From assembly GCF_031180885.1 (NCBI RefSeq), contig NZ_JAPSLK010000006.1, positions 62,001 to 126,000 of the forward strand: a stretch of 64,000 bases of DNA. Reading direction: 5' to 3'. Both the position numbers and the translations under genes were made by a program. The notes beneath the pieces are model-generated. The model did no database searches and had not been told where the DNA came from. It worked only from the letters and a program-made list of their open reading frames with translations. This DNA is from Saccharothrix sp. GTDB taxonomy: Bacteria > Actinomycetota > Actinomycetes > Mycobacteriales > Pseudonocardiaceae. Positions 8,606 through 17,323 of this stretch are shown here, one piece after another. Each line of letters opens with the position of its first letter. The stretch's first letter is position 1.

Positions 8606-11600
8606 GTGACCGAGTCAACGGGCGCTGGGCCGAGCACCGACGTGCGGAAGAAGAACGCCGCGACCGCGGCGGGCTGGCGGCTGCGCAACTGGAAGCTGCC
8701 CACCAAGCTGGCCGCCGTGCTGCTGATCCCGACCGTCGCGGCGCTCGCGCTGGGCGGTCTGCGCGTGCAGTCCGACCTGGAGGACGCGACCGAGTTCAAC
8801 CGGCTCGCCAACGAGATCCAGCTGGAGTCGGCGGTCGCCGACCTGGTCCAGCAGCTCCAGCGCGAACGCGACCTCAGCGCGAGCCACGTGGCGTCGGGCA
8901 AGTCGCTCGACCGCGTCGTGCTCGACCGGCAGCTGCGCCGGGTGAACGACACCTCCGACGCGCTGAAGACCAAGATCACCGAGCTGAGCGGCGACCTCGA
9001 CGACGACGTGGTGGCCCGGTTCCGCCGCGCCTCCGAGCAGCTGACCCGCCTCAACAGCCTGCGCAACGCCGTGCGGGACACCGCGTACCCGTCCGACGCG
9101 GTCCTGCGCACCTACTCCGAGTCCGTGGAGAGCCTCCTGGACCTCGGTGAGCAGGCCATCGCCGGGATCAACAACCCGGAGCTGGTGCGACTGCACCTGG
9201 CCACCAACGCGATCGCGCGCGTCAAGGAGCAGGAGTCCCGCAAGCGCGGCATCATGCTCGACGTGTTCCAGCGGGGTTCCTTCGGCCCCGGCCAGACCCG
9301 CGCACTGCTCGCCGCGAACGCCGAGCTGGACGCGGCCCGCAACGACTTCCGCAAGTCCGCGACGCCCGAGCAGGCCAAGATCTACGACGACACCGTCACC
9401 GGTCTGATCGTCGACACCGCGAACGACATGCAGGAGTCGGCGCTGAACCTGGCCGCCGCCGGCAAGGGCCTGGGTTCGCTGCGCCCGGAGAAGTGGGACA
9501 TCGCGTCCACGCTGACCGTGAACCTCACCCGGGACGTGGAGAACCTGCTGCTGGAGCAGCTGCAGAACCGCACCGACGAGCTGACCGGCGAGGCCCGCAC
9601 CGCGGCGCTCTACGACTCGATCATCGTCCTCGGCGCGCTGCTGCTGGCGATCGTGATGGCCCTGTTCGTGGCCCGCTCGATCCTCAACCCGCTGCGCACC
9701 CTGCGCCGCACCGCCCTGGAGGTCGCCGACCACGGCCTGCCGGACGCGGTCGCGCACATCCTCAAGGACCCGAACCCGCAGGAAGCCGCCAAGACCGCCA
9801 TCGCGCCGGTGCCGATCACCACCCGCGAAGAGGTCGGCCAGGTGGCCCGGGCGTTCGACGCGGTCCACGGCGAAGCGGTCCGCCTGGCCGCCGAGCAGGC
9901 GCTGCTGCGCGACAACGTCAACGCGATGTTCGTCAACCTGTCCCGCCGCTCGCAGGCCCTGGTCGAGCGCCAGCTGAACCTGATCGACCGGCTGGAGCAG
10001 GACGAGCAGGACCCCGACCAGCTCGCCTCGCTGTTCGAGCTGGACCACCTCGCCACCCGCATGCGCCGCAACTCGGAGAACCTGCTGGTCCTCTCCGGCA
10101 CGGACCTCTCCCGCCGGCTGACCCGCCCGGTCCCGGCCGCCGAGGTCCTGGGCGCCGCGGTGTCCGAGGTCGAGCAGTACGCCCGCGTGCAGGTCGGCCA
10201 GACCCCGGAGCTCACCGTCCAGGGCCGCGCGGTCAACGACCTCGTGCACCTCATCGCCGAGCTGCTGGACAACGCGACCGCGTTCTCCGACCCGGTGACC
10301 AAGGTGACCGTGCGCACCGCCCGCACCCGCAAGGGCGAGCTGGCGATCGAGATCCAGGACCGCGGCGTCGGCATGGCCGAGCAGGAGATCTCCGACGCCA
10401 ACGAGCGCCTCGCCGACCCGCCCGAGGTCGACGTCGCCGTGTCCCGCCGCATGGGCCTGTACGTGGTCGCGCGGCTGGCCAAGCGGCACGACATCAAGGT
10501 CCGGCTGCGCGCCAACGAGGACATCGAGGGCGGCACCACCGCGCTCGTCGTCGTCCCCGAGACGCTGGTGTCCTCGCCCGGTGCCGCCGCGGCGGCACCG
10601 ACGGTCTCGGCGTTCGGCGAACCCCAGGTGTCCGCGTTCGGCGAACCCCTGGGCGGCGCGACGACCTACTCGAACCCGGCCGAGCGGGCCAGCGGCATCG
10701 CCGGCGCGTTCACCGCGACCACGCCGCGCGTCGAGGACGAGCCGGCGTTCCCGGTCAGCTTCGTGCAGAGCGACGGCGAGCCGGACGCGGCGGGCCTGCC
10801 GTCCTTCGGCGAGACCCCGGCGGAGACCTCCGGCGAGATCTCCCAGCCGTGGCTGCCGATGGGCGACGACCACACCGCGCGGGACGTCGACAACGAGCCG
10901 TCCGGCTCCTTCGGCGAGCCCACGCTGTTCACCGCCTACTCCGACCGGCACGAGGACGACGACGCCGACCAACACGGGTTCGAGACGACCCAGTTCGCCC
11001 CGGCCATCGGCAGCCGGCTCGCGGGCGAACCGCTGGTGGACGCCTTCGCCGACCACCCGGAACCGTCCCACGTCGAGTCGGCGCAGGTGGAGCCCGCGCA
11101 GCGCAACGGTTCGGCCCCGCACGCGCCGGAACCCGCCCCGGCGCCCAGCCGGGACGACCTGGACGCCCCGACCGAGCGGCTGCCGATCTACGAGGCGGTC
11201 CTCTCGCAGTGGTTCCAGGCCGTGGGCAGCGAGACCAACGCGGCCACCGCGCAGGACGTCCCGCCGGCCCCGGAGCCCGCCGTGGAGGCTCCGCAACCGC
11301 CGCAGGCCTCCCTTGCCCTGCCGACCCGCAAGCCCCAGCCCGTGCCCCCGGTCGCGCCGACCACGGAAGGCGGCCCGGCGCACCCGCCGGTCGCGCCGCG
11401 CGAGGTCGACCAGGGCCGGCCGTTCACCGAAGGCGGACTGCCCAAGCGGCAGCCCGGCTCGGCCGACCACCTGCCCAAGCGCGCCGCGGAGGTGCCCCGC
11501 GTGACCGAGCCCGAGCCGGTCGTCGAGCCCGAACCCGCCGCGGCGCCCGCCGAGTCGGTGTGGCAGTCGCCCGCCGACGAGGGCTGGCAGGCGGCCCAGG

Positions 11601-11872
11601 CCCTGCTCAGCAAGGCCCCCGAGACCACGACACAGGCAGGGTTGCCCAAGCGGGTGCCCAAGGCTCAGCTTGTGCCGGGATCCGCCGCACCGAGGACCAC
11701 CGCGTCCGCGGAGCGGCAACCGCAGCAGCGGCCCCCGCTGCCCCCGCGGAGCGCTGACGCGATCCGCGGACGCATGTCGAGTCTTCAGCAGGGCGTCCGT
11801 CGAGGGCGACACGCGTTGATCGACGCTTACGCTGGTGACATGTCGAGCCGGCAAGACGAGGAGCAGGAGTGA
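8606..11872 (+). CDS. cvnA: conservon sensor kinase-like protein CvnA with NIT domain
   Basis: Protein of 1088 residues if GTG 8606 is used. Transmembrane helix 1 lies at about 32-53, followed by a nitrate/nitrite-sensing-type (NIT) helical extracytoplasmic domain to about 330 with the QRERDLSA motif. Helix 2 at about 336-358 leads to a HAMP linker, a helical region with [16 protein letters not shown] and a GHKL ATPase domain with the N-box [12 protein letters not shown] and G-box DRGVGM. The last 400 residues are disordered and rich in Pro, Ala and Glu, with repeated GLPKR-type motifs. The phosphoacceptor box is not canonical. In Streptomyces, CvnA proteins work with CvnB-D as a membrane-associated complex likened to a G-protein system. 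It overlaps cvnB by 4 bp. Confidence 0.9.
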   Translation: MTESTGAGPSTDVRKKNAATAAGWRLRNWKLPTKLAAVLLIPTVAALALGGLRVQSDLEDATEFNRLANEIQLESAVADLVQQLQRERDLSASHVASGKSLDRVVLDRQLRRVNDTSDALKTKITELSGDLDDDVVARFRRASEQLTRLNSLRNAVRDTAYPSDAVLRTYSESVESLLDLGEQAIAGINNPELVRLHLATNAIARVKEQESRKRGIMLDVFQRGSFGPGQTRALLAANAELDAARNDFRKSATPEQAKIYDDTVTGLIVDTANDMQESALNLAAAGKGLGSLRPEKWDIASTLTVNLTRDVENLLLEQLQNRTDELTGEARTAALYDSIIVLGALLLAIVMALFVARSILNPLRTLRRTALEVADHGLPDAVAHILKDPNPQEAAKTAIAPVPITTREEVGQVARAFDAVHGEAVRLAAEQALLRDNVNAMFVNLSRRSQALVERQLNLIDRLEQDEQDPDQLASLFELDHLATRMRRNSENLLVLSGTDLSRRLTRPVPAAEVLGAAVSEVEQYARVQVGQTPELTVQGRAVNDLVHLIAELLDNATAFSDPVTKVTVRTARTRKGELAIEIQDRGVGMAEQEISDANERLADPPEVDVAVSRRMGLYVVARLAKRHDIKVRLRANEDIEGGTTALVVVPETLVSSPGAAAAAPTVSAFGEPQVSAFGEPLGGATTYSNPAERASGIAGAFTATTPRVEDEPAFPVSFVQSDGEPDAAGLPSFGETPAETSGEISQPWLPMGDDHTARDVDNEPSGSFGEPTLFTAYSDRHEDDDADQHGFETTQFAPAIGSRLAGEPLVDAFADHPEPSHVESAQVEPAQRNGSAPHAPEPAPAPSRDDLDAPTERLPIYEAVLSQWFQAVGSETNAATAQDVPPAPEPAVEAPQPPQASLALPTRKPQPVPPVAPTTEGGPAHPPVAPREVDQGRPFTEGGLPKRQPGSADHLPKRAAEVPRVTEPEPVVEPEPAAAPAESVWQSPADEGWQAAQALLSKAPETTTQAGLPKRVPKAQLVPGSAAPRTTASAERQPQQRPPLPPRSADAIRGRMSSLQQGVRRGRHALIDAYAGDMSSRQDEEQE

Positions 11873-12288
11873 CGACCGCAGCTCAGCCAGGCAGCTTTGG
11901 TTGGCTTATCACCGACTTCGTGCGCCGGGTTCCCGGTGTGGCACATTCCGTGGTCGTGTCGGCGGACGGGCTGCTGCTCGCCGGCTCCCAGGGACTTCCC
12001 CGGGACCGCGCCGAACAGCTCTCCGCCGTCGCGTCCGGACTGGTCAGCCTCACGGCCGGCGCGGCGCGGTGCTTCGAGGCCGGTGCCGTCAACCAGACCG
12101 TGGTCGAGATGGAGCGGGGGTACCTGTTCCTGATGTCCATCAGCGACGGCTCGTGCCTCGCCGTCCTCGCGGCCCCGAACTGTGACATCGGTCTCGTGGC
12201 GTACGAGATGACCCTCCTGGTCGAGCGCGTCGGCCAGCAGCTCACCCCGGAGCTGCGCGCGCAGCTCCAGGGCGTGGTTCGGCGGTAG
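11869..12288 (+). CDS. cvnB: conservon roadblock/LC7 protein CvnB
   Basis: Protein of 139 residues starting at a GTG that overlaps the cvnA stop (GTGA), with GAGCAGGA just upstream, so translation is probably coupled. It is a single roadblock/LC7 domain: [22 protein letters not shown], a helix with [12 protein letters not shown], and the strand [19 protein letters not shown]. In bacteria such proteins act as regulators or GTPase-activating partners of small Ras-like GTPases, here presumably CvnD. It is cytoplasmic, as no signal or membrane segment is seen. Length and gene order fit the four-gene conservon exactly. Confidence 0.92.
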   Translation: MTTAAQPGSFGWLITDFVRRVPGVAHSVVVSADGLLLAGSQGLPRDRAEQLSAVASGLVSLTAGAARCFEAGAVNQTVVEMERGYLFLMSISDGSCLAVLAAPNCDIGLVAYEMTLLVERVGQQLTPELRAQLQGVVRR

Positions 12289-12318
12289 TCCTCATGAGAT
12301 CGTGGGGGTGAGCGGTAA

Positions 12319-13068
12319 ATGGCTGAACGATCTGGCGCCGGCGGACGCCGCTTCGGTAGGAACTTCAACTACCAGGAGTGGGCGGTCGGTGGCTTCCAAT
12401 TCGCTGAGCCGGATGCCGACCCCGCAGAGGACGAGGAAGCCGAGCACGCATCCAACTCGTGGACGGGTCGGGCGGCCGAGCCGCCACGGGTAGAAGGCAC
12501 AGGGCAGGGGCTAGGCGATATGTCTCAGCGTGAGGTTGACGACTCGTCGTACGACTACGACGACGTCCCCAACCGGTTCGACATCGACGGGTACGGCAGC
12601 GGCCTGTTCGGAGGTCCGGGAGCCGACCTGTTCGGTGCCCACGGCCTGCCCGACAGCGTTCCGGAACAACTGCCCTACGCGACCGGACCGCAGCCGGTCG
12701 TGCGGCACGAGGAGGACCCCGCGGCCGAGTCCGGCTCGCTGGTCCGCCCGTACACCCGGACCGGCGGTCGCACGCGGCCGGACTACGACCTGGCCATCGA
12801 GGCGCTGGTGTCCACCAGCGAGCGGGGCATGGAGCGGGACGCGGCCGTGCTGCCGGAGCACCGGTCCATCTGCGGCCTGTGCACCGACACCCGTTCGGTG
12901 GCGGAGGTCGCGGCGCACCTGCGGCTCCCGCTGGGCGTGGTGCGGGTGTTGATCGGTGACATGGCGAGCATGGGTTTGGTTTTGATTCACCAGGGTGGCT
13001 TGGTCGTGGGGGACCGGCCGTCCATTGAATTCCTTGAGAGGGTGCTCAGTGGGCTTCGCAGGCTCTAG
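12319..13068 (+). CDS. cvnC: conservon DUF742 protein CvnC
   Basis: Protein of 249 residues. The C-terminal 110 residues are the DUF742 domain: SLVRPYTRTGGRTRPDYDLA, a CGLC motif, then a winged-helix-like end, VAEVAAHLRLPLGVVRVLIGDM and PSIEFLERVLSGLRRL. The N-terminal 130 residues are acidic, low in complexity and rich in Asp, Tyr and Gly, a longer extension than in many CvnC proteins. DUF742 proteins are constant members of conservons and may contact DNA or the GTPase, but a biochemical role is not settled. It starts 30 bp after cvnB and its end overlaps the cvnD start by 20 bp. Confidence 0.9.
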   Translation: MAERSGAGGRRFGRNFNYQEWAVGGFQFAEPDADPAEDEEAEHASNSWTGRAAEPPRVEGTGQGLGDMSQREVDDSSYDYDDVPNRFDIDGYGSGLFGGPGADLFGAHGLPDSVPEQLPYATGPQPVVRHEEDPAAESGSLVRPYTRTGGRTRPDYDLAIEALVSTSERGMERDAAVLPEHRSICGLCTDTRSVAEVAAHLRLPLGVVRVLIGDMASMGLVLIHQGGLVVGDRPSIEFLERVLSGLRRL

Positions 13069-13654
13069 CCCCAACGCGGCCGAAGGCGCTCGCAAGCCGA
13101 CGACTTCCGCGAAGATCGTGGTCGCCGGTGGTTTCGGCGTGGGCAAGACGACTTTCGTCGGTTCCGTGTCGGAGATCGTTCCGCTGACCACCGAAGCGGT
13201 GATGACGGAGGCCAGCGCGGGGGTCGACGACCTGTCGGCGACGCCGAACAAGGTCACGACGACCGTGGCGATGGACTTCGGCCGGGTGTCGTTGGACCAG
13301 GACCTGATCCTGTACCTGTTCGGTACGCCGGGTCAGCACCGGTTCTGGTTCATGTGGGACGACCTGGTGCGGGGTGCGATCGGCGCGATCGTGCTGGTGG
13401 ACACGCGGCGGTTGGCGGACGCGTTCGCGTCGATCGACTTCTTCGACGACCGGCAGCTGCCGTACGTGGTGGGCGTGAACTGCTTCGACGGTTTGCTGCA
13501 CCACCGGATCGAGGACGTGCGGGAGGCGTTGACGATCGACCAGTCGGTGCCGATCGTGACGTGCGACGCGCGGAACCGGCAGTCGACGAAGCAGACATTG
13601 ATCACGCTGGTGGAGCACGCGATGCGCCAGTGGATGTCGGTGCGCGCGGGCTGA
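13049..13654 (+). CDS. cvnD: conservon Ras-like GTPase CvnD
   Basis: Protein of 201 residues, starting at GTG 13049 behind GAGAGG and inside the end of cvnC. P-loop GGFGVGKT at 27-34, switch II FGTPGQ at 91-96 and, in the G4 position, VNCFD at 143-147 instead of NKxD, a deviation typical of conservon GTPases. No lipid anchor is seen, so membrane contact is probably through CvnA-C. In the family model CvnD cycles GTP/GDP under control of CvnB. It is the last gene of the operon, followed 18 bp later by a G/C-rich hairpin. Confidence 0.92.
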   Translation: MGFAGSSPNAAEGARKPTTSAKIVVAGGFGVGKTTFVGSVSEIVPLTTEAVMTEASAGVDDLSATPNKVTTTVAMDFGRVSLDQDLILYLFGTPGQHRFWFMWDDLVRGAIGAIVLVDTRRLADAFASIDFFDDRQLPYVVGVNCFDGLLHHRIEDVREALTIDQSVPIVTCDARNRQSTKQTLITLVEHAMRQWMSVRAG

Positions 13655-13672
13655 TCCCGTTGTGCGGCTTGG

Positions 13673-13698
13673 GGGCGGTCCCGTGGTCGGGGCCGCCC
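13673..13698 (+). terminator. terminator after the conservon
   Basis: An 11-bp stem, GGGCGGTCCCG (13673-13683) against CGGGGCCGCCC (13688-13698), contains one G-T wobble and a 4-nt loop. It lies 18 bp after the cvnD stop and just beyond the end of the convergent small gene, so it may serve both. Confidence 0.7.
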
Positions 13699-13714
13699 TT
13701 CGCGCTGCCCGGCG

Positions 13715-13870
13715 TCAGGCGGTGACGGCGCTCCGGCCGACTTCGCGATGGCTCAGGACGAGCGCCTGGGTGCGGTTGCGCGCGTCTTCGCGGGCTTGCC
13801 GCATGTCACGCCCGGCCGCCCGGTCCCGCCGAGCCTTGTCGGCTTTGACTTCCTTCCAGGAACGAGCCAC
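13715..13870 (-). CDS. small basic protein, MARSWKEVK type
   Basis: Protein of 51 residues that is easily missed because of its size. GTG 13870 is preceded by GGAGGG at 7-nt spacing, the best ribosome binding site in this stretch. It begins MARSWKEVKADKARRDRAAG and is highly charged and helical, with GC-rich third positions. The MAR-x-W-K-x-V-K-A-D opening resembles a class of short actinobacterial proteins often found beside XRE regulators, but no such partner is present here. It has no signal peptide and no cysteine. The role is unknown. It is convergent with cvnD. Confidence 0.65.
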   Translation of the reverse strand: MARSWKEVKADKARRDRAAGRDMRQAREDARNRTQALVLSHREVGRSAVTA

Positions 13871-13909
13871 TGCCCGGCCCTCCGTTCGCGTTCGCCCGGT
13901 GCCACGCGT

Positions 13910-13941
13910 CAGGGCGGCCTCCCGGTCGGGAGACCGCCCTG
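13910..13941 (-). terminator. long hairpin downstream of the Asp/His-rich protein gene
   Basis: The hairpin is nearly uninterrupted: CAGGGCGG (13910-13917) pairs with CCGCCCTG (13934-13941), and CTCCC/GGGAG extends the stem past one mismatch to a 4-nt loop. It begins 26 bp after the stop of the leftward gene at 13967-14341. A closely similar hairpin lies at 14468-14499. Confidence 0.7.
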
Positions 13942-13966
13942 CTCGCGGCTTCAGGTCCGGGAACCG

Positions 13967-14341
13967 TCAGTCGATGTTCCAGATCCAGACCCAGTGGTCT
14001 CCGTCGTCGTCGTCATGGTCGTGCCAGTCGTCGTCGTCATCCCAGTCGTGGTGGTCGTCGTCCCAATCGCCGTGGTCCCAGCCGTGGTGGTTGTTCGACC
14101 AGTCGCCGTGGTCGTCCGACCAGTCGTCGCCGTCGTGCCCGCCCCACCAGCCGTGGTGGTTGTTGCAGTCGTTGGACTGGTTGACGCCCTCGAAGACGAT
14201 GCTGTGGATGATGTCGTTCTCGCAGTCGCCGTCGCCGTGGCGGTCGGACGTCGCCGGGGACGCCGTCGCCGTCACCGCGGACAGCGCCAGAGCGCCCGCC
14301 GTCGTCGCCACTGCCAGCAGGACCTTTCGGATGATGGACAT
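13967..14341 (-). CDS. secreted Asp/His-rich small protein
   Basis: Protein of 124 residues. ATG 14341 is chosen for the GGAGGAG 6 nt upstream; the frame is open further but lacks support. Residues 1-28 are a Sec signal peptide (MSIIRKVLLAVATTAGALAL, likely cut after ATAS). A short middle carries two cysteines (DGDCENDII and QSNDCNN). The C-terminal 65 residues are almost only Asp, His, Trp, Gly and Asn, with repeated HDGDDWSDDHGDW-like units. This composition suggests an exported metal- or cation-binding polypeptide, which is inference, as no family was recognised. It is flanked by two related hairpins. Confidence 0.7.
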   Translation of the reverse strand: MSIIRKVLLAVATTAGALALSAVTATASPATSDRHGDGDCENDIIHSIVFEGVNQSNDCNNHHGWWGGHDGDDWSDDHGDWSNNHHGWDHGDWDDDHHDWDDDDDWHDHDDDDGDHWVWIWNID

Positions 14342-14467
14342 GCGCCACTCCTCCCGAGTTGGTTCGCGCATGGAACAAGCCATCTCGACGCTAGGTCAGC
14401 GCGGCGGCACCGGCGGGTGGTCGCGGGTACCCGTCCGGGGATAACTCACGGTGGACGACGGCCCGCA

Positions 14468-14499
14468 CAGGGACGGCCTCGTCATGGGAGACCGCCCTG
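14468..14499 (-). terminator. second copy of the hairpin, downstream of the helicase-associated gene
   Basis: CAGGG-A-CGG (14468-14476) pairs with CCG-CCCTG (14492-14499). The right arm GGGAGACCGCCCTG at 14486-14499 is identical to 13928-13941, and the left arm differs by one inserted A. It lies about 125 bp beyond the stop of the leftward gene at 14624 and about 127 bp before the next leftward start, so it fits a terminator that exists in two copies. Confidence 0.55.
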
Positions 14500-14623
14500 G
14501 CGGGACCGGCGAGCGGGGTGACGCCCGCCCCTGGTGCGGCCCTGTGTCGGACGTTCTTGCCGCACGACAGAAACTAAAAGACCACCGGAACCCCGTGGGG
14601 TGTTGAAACTCCCCGTTCGGGGA

Positions 14624-16867
14624 TCACGCAGGGTCGTCCTCGACCAGCGCGGCCGACGTGATGCGGTGCAGCGGAAAGCGCCGGACCTCGCCGTAGCTCA
14701 CGTCCACGCCCTCCAGCACGCCACCGCCGACCACCTGCGGCTTGATCACCCGCCGGGCGGCGGTCCCGTGCCCGTCCACGAAGTCCACGAGCACGCTGCG
14801 CCCCTCCCGCGCGGCCCGCTGCAACAGGTCCAGCGTCGCCGACGGCCCGGCGCCCAGGTGGCCGGGCACCGCGACCCGCGCGCCACCCGTGGTCGCCGCC
14901 GCACGGTCGCCCGCGCGCACCAGCCGCACCAGCTCGCCCAACTGCTCGTCCGACGGCACCGACGGCACAGCGGTCCGCCGCCTGCCCTTGCCCGGGATCC
15001 GCCGACCGGCGGCCCGCAGGTCCAGCACCCGCCCGTCCGGCCCCTCGGCGGCGGGCGCGAACCCGGCCGCCCGCAGGCCGTCCATGACCTCCGCCAGCGG
15101 GTACGGGCTCACCAGCACGGTCGGCGCGATGCGGCGCAGCTCCAGCCGCTCCGCCGCCGGGTGCGCCACGACCTCGGCGACCAGCACCGGGTCGTCGCAG
15201 CGCAGGAACGACCCGGCCGCCCCGCCGCGCAGCCGCCCGTGCTTGCGGGCGGTGTCGTCGATCAGGTACGTCAGCGACTGCGGCACCGGGGTCTTCGACT
15301 TGGCCCGGAACAGCTCGTGCAGCTCCGCCGCGGTCCGCCCGGCGTCGAACGCCCGCCGCACGGACCCCTCGTGCACCCGGTACACGGTCGCCCCGCCGGC
15401 CGACTCGACGTCCGCGACCAGCGCGATGTCCTCCGCCAGCTCCGGCTCCAGCCGCCCCGGCGCGACCACCGTCAGGTCCGCCTGCACCAGCACGTGGTCC
15501 ACCGGCGCGGGCAGGGCGTCACCCAACCGCTTCGCCGCCGGCCCGGGGCCTTCGGACAGCAGCGTCCGGCCCTGCCCGGTCAGCGCGCCCAGCGCCAGCA
15601 CGCCCACCGACGTGCCCTCGTCCACCGTCCACCGCACCAACTCGTCCCGCAGCCGACCACCCCGCCGGGGCGCGCGCCACGCCAGCACGGCGGCCAGTTC
15701 GTCCACGTTCGGCACGGCCGTGCCCGGCGGCAGCGCCGCGAGGGCGTCCAGGACGCGCCTGCGGTCCCGCGGCGCGCCCGGCCGGTTCAGCTCCGGGGCC
15801 AGCGGGTTGAGCAGCCGGTCGCGGTCGTCGCGCTGTCCGATCAGCCCCGGCAGCCGGGGCAGGTCCAGCCACGCCAGAGCGAGCGCCGCCCACCGGTGCT
15901 CGGGTGCGGCGGTCAGCCACGAGTCGGCCTGCGTCGTCGGCACCCACTCCGGCTCGGCGCCCTCGCTGTCGGCGACCAGCCCCGCGTTGACCACCAGCTC
16001 CACCAGCAGCGCGGCCCGCCGCTCGTCCACGTCGAGGTCCTTGGCGACCCGCCGGACCTCCCGCACCCCGACCCCGCCGGACCGCAGCACCGCCGGCGGC
16101 TCGTCGGACCACAGCCCCAGCAGCCCCTCGACGTGCCGGCACAGCTCCAGCGCCTCGCCGCCACCCGTGCTGTCCACGGTCGCGGGCGCGCGTTCCACAG
16201 TCGTCAGCGGCGGCTCGGCCGTCCGGATCTCACCCAGTGGACGGTCGCCGCGCACCTTGAGACCGATCTCACGCGGCAGCTCGACGGTCATCGCGTCCCG
16301 CCGCACCAGCAGGCCCCTGGCCAGCAGCTTCTGGATCGGCGTCTTGGCGTTGGCCAACGACACCACGTGCGCGGCGTCCTTCGTCTGCCCGACCGGCGGC
16401 CCGGCCGCCAGCGCGCCCAGCACCCGCCGTTCGTCCTCGCCCAACACCCCGAGGTCAGTCTCGGCGAGCGAGGGCACGGACCGCCCCAGCCCGCACGGGA
16501 ACGGGTTGACCGCGTCCCGCGTGGCCGGCGGCGTGGACAACCCGGAGGCGTCACCCCACACCAGCGCGCGGTCCTGCAACAGCCCCACGGTCGGCCGGAC
16601 GTCCACGTCGAACAGCGCGGACAGCCGGTCCAGCGGCACCGGCCGCACGTCCGCGTCCAGCACCAACAGGGCTTCCAGGACGCTGAGCGCCAACGTGTCG
16701 AGGTCCTCGCACGCCCGCGAGACGGAGGCCCGCGACCCGATCCGGGTGGCGAGCACGGTCACATCGGCCGGCGGCGGCGTGGCCAGGTCGGGCCGGGCGC
16801 GCAGCAGCGCCACGAGCGCGGAGTCGTCCTGCGCGCGCAGCCAGTCGGCGAGAGTGGTGCCGGACAT
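14624..16867 (-). CDS. helicase-associated domain protein (Rv0862c-like)
   Basis: Protein of 747 residues, close to the length of mycobacterial Rv0862c. ATG 16867 (MSGTTLADWLRAQDDSALV) is preceded by a G-rich site; the 110 codons open upstream are the antisense shadow of the next gene. It carries repeated winged-helix segments and a C-terminal XPB/Ssl2-type accessory region (about 440-700). No Walker A or DEAD-type motif is seen, so it is not itself a helicase. In mycobacteria the gene lies next to XPB, which suggests a partner role in DNA repair; here the two are 11 kb apart. A CCCC-GTTC-GGGG hairpin lies at its stop (14611-14622). Confidence 0.85.
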   Translation of the reverse strand: MSGTTLADWLRAQDDSALVALLRARPDLATPPPADVTVLATRIGSRASVSRACEDLDTLALSVLEALLVLDADVRPVPLDRLSALFDVDVRPTVGLLQDRALVWGDASGLSTPPATRDAVNPFPCGLGRSVPSLAETDLGVLGEDERRVLGALAAGPPVGQTKDAAHVVSLANAKTPIQKLLARGLLVRRDAMTVELPREIGLKVRGDRPLGEIRTAEPPLTTVERAPATVDSTGGGEALELCRHVEGLLGLWSDEPPAVLRSGGVGVREVRRVAKDLDVDERRAALLVELVVNAGLVADSEGAEPEWVPTTQADSWLTAAPEHRWAALALAWLDLPRLPGLIGQRDDRDRLLNPLAPELNRPGAPRDRRRVLDALAALPPGTAVPNVDELAAVLAWRAPRRGGRLRDELVRWTVDEGTSVGVLALGALTGQGRTLLSEGPGPAAKRLGDALPAPVDHVLVQADLTVVAPGRLEPELAEDIALVADVESAGGATVYRVHEGSVRRAFDAGRTAAELHELFRAKSKTPVPQSLTYLIDDTARKHGRLRGGAAGSFLRCDDPVLVAEVVAHPAAERLELRRIAPTVLVSPYPLAEVMDGLRAAGFAPAAEGPDGRVLDLRAAGRRIPGKGRRRTAVPSVPSDEQLGELVRLVRAGDRAAATTGGARVAVPGHLGAGPSATLDLLQRAAREGRSVLVDFVDGHGTAARRVIKPQVVGGGVLEGVDVSYGEVRRFPLHRITSAALVEDDPA

Positions 16868-16951
16868 CCCCACCACGGTATAGGGCCGCGCACGGCCGGG
16901 GAGCGGTGAGGCACACTTGTCCACGACCGGAAGCACCCCCGAGGAGGAACC

Positions 16952-17137
16952 GTGGCCAAGGCCCGCCCCGAGCGCATCGACCCGCACTGGCCGGAGCCGC
17001 CCGCGGACGGCAAGTACGCGGTGAGCGAGCTGGCCAGCGACGTCCAGGGCGCCCTGTCCCCGTTCGGCAAGGTCACCTTCCCGTTGCCGGTGGAGGACCT
17101 GGGCTACCACCACCCGGTGACCGAGATCAACCGCTGA
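16952..17137 (+). CDS. small conserved protein in the Rv0863 position
   Basis: Protein of 61 residues beginning MAKARPERIDPHWPEPPADG. GTG 16952 follows a strong GAGGAGG site at ideal spacing. The protein is acidic and proline-rich at first, then has a compact ALSPFGKVTFPLPVEDLGYHHPVTEINR end. It has no membrane segment and no cysteine. It is divergent from the helicase-associated gene across 84 bp, the same arrangement as Rv0862c/Rv0863 in mycobacteria. The function is unknown. Confidence 0.75.
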   Translation: MAKARPERIDPHWPEPPADGKYAVSELASDVQGALSPFGKVTFPLPVEDLGYHHPVTEINR

Positions 17138-17323
17138 GGCACCCGCTCGAAGAACGCCGCGCACCGCACGGACGAGCCGTGAACCACCGGCTCCCACCGC
17201 GCCCGCGCGGCGTTTTCGCGCGCGAACTCTTCAGGCCGGAGCCGGTCGAGTCGCAAGAGTTCCGTTAATCCGGTCGGACTACGCTCAGAACTTCCGCTGA
17301 GCAGTGCTGTTCTGGGAGGTTCG

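Noticed and set aside
14534-16909. 791-codon + strand frame antisense to the helicase-associated gene
   Set aside because: The minus-strand protein has the right length, start and domain pattern; the antisense frame is Arg/Gln/Pro-rich noise.
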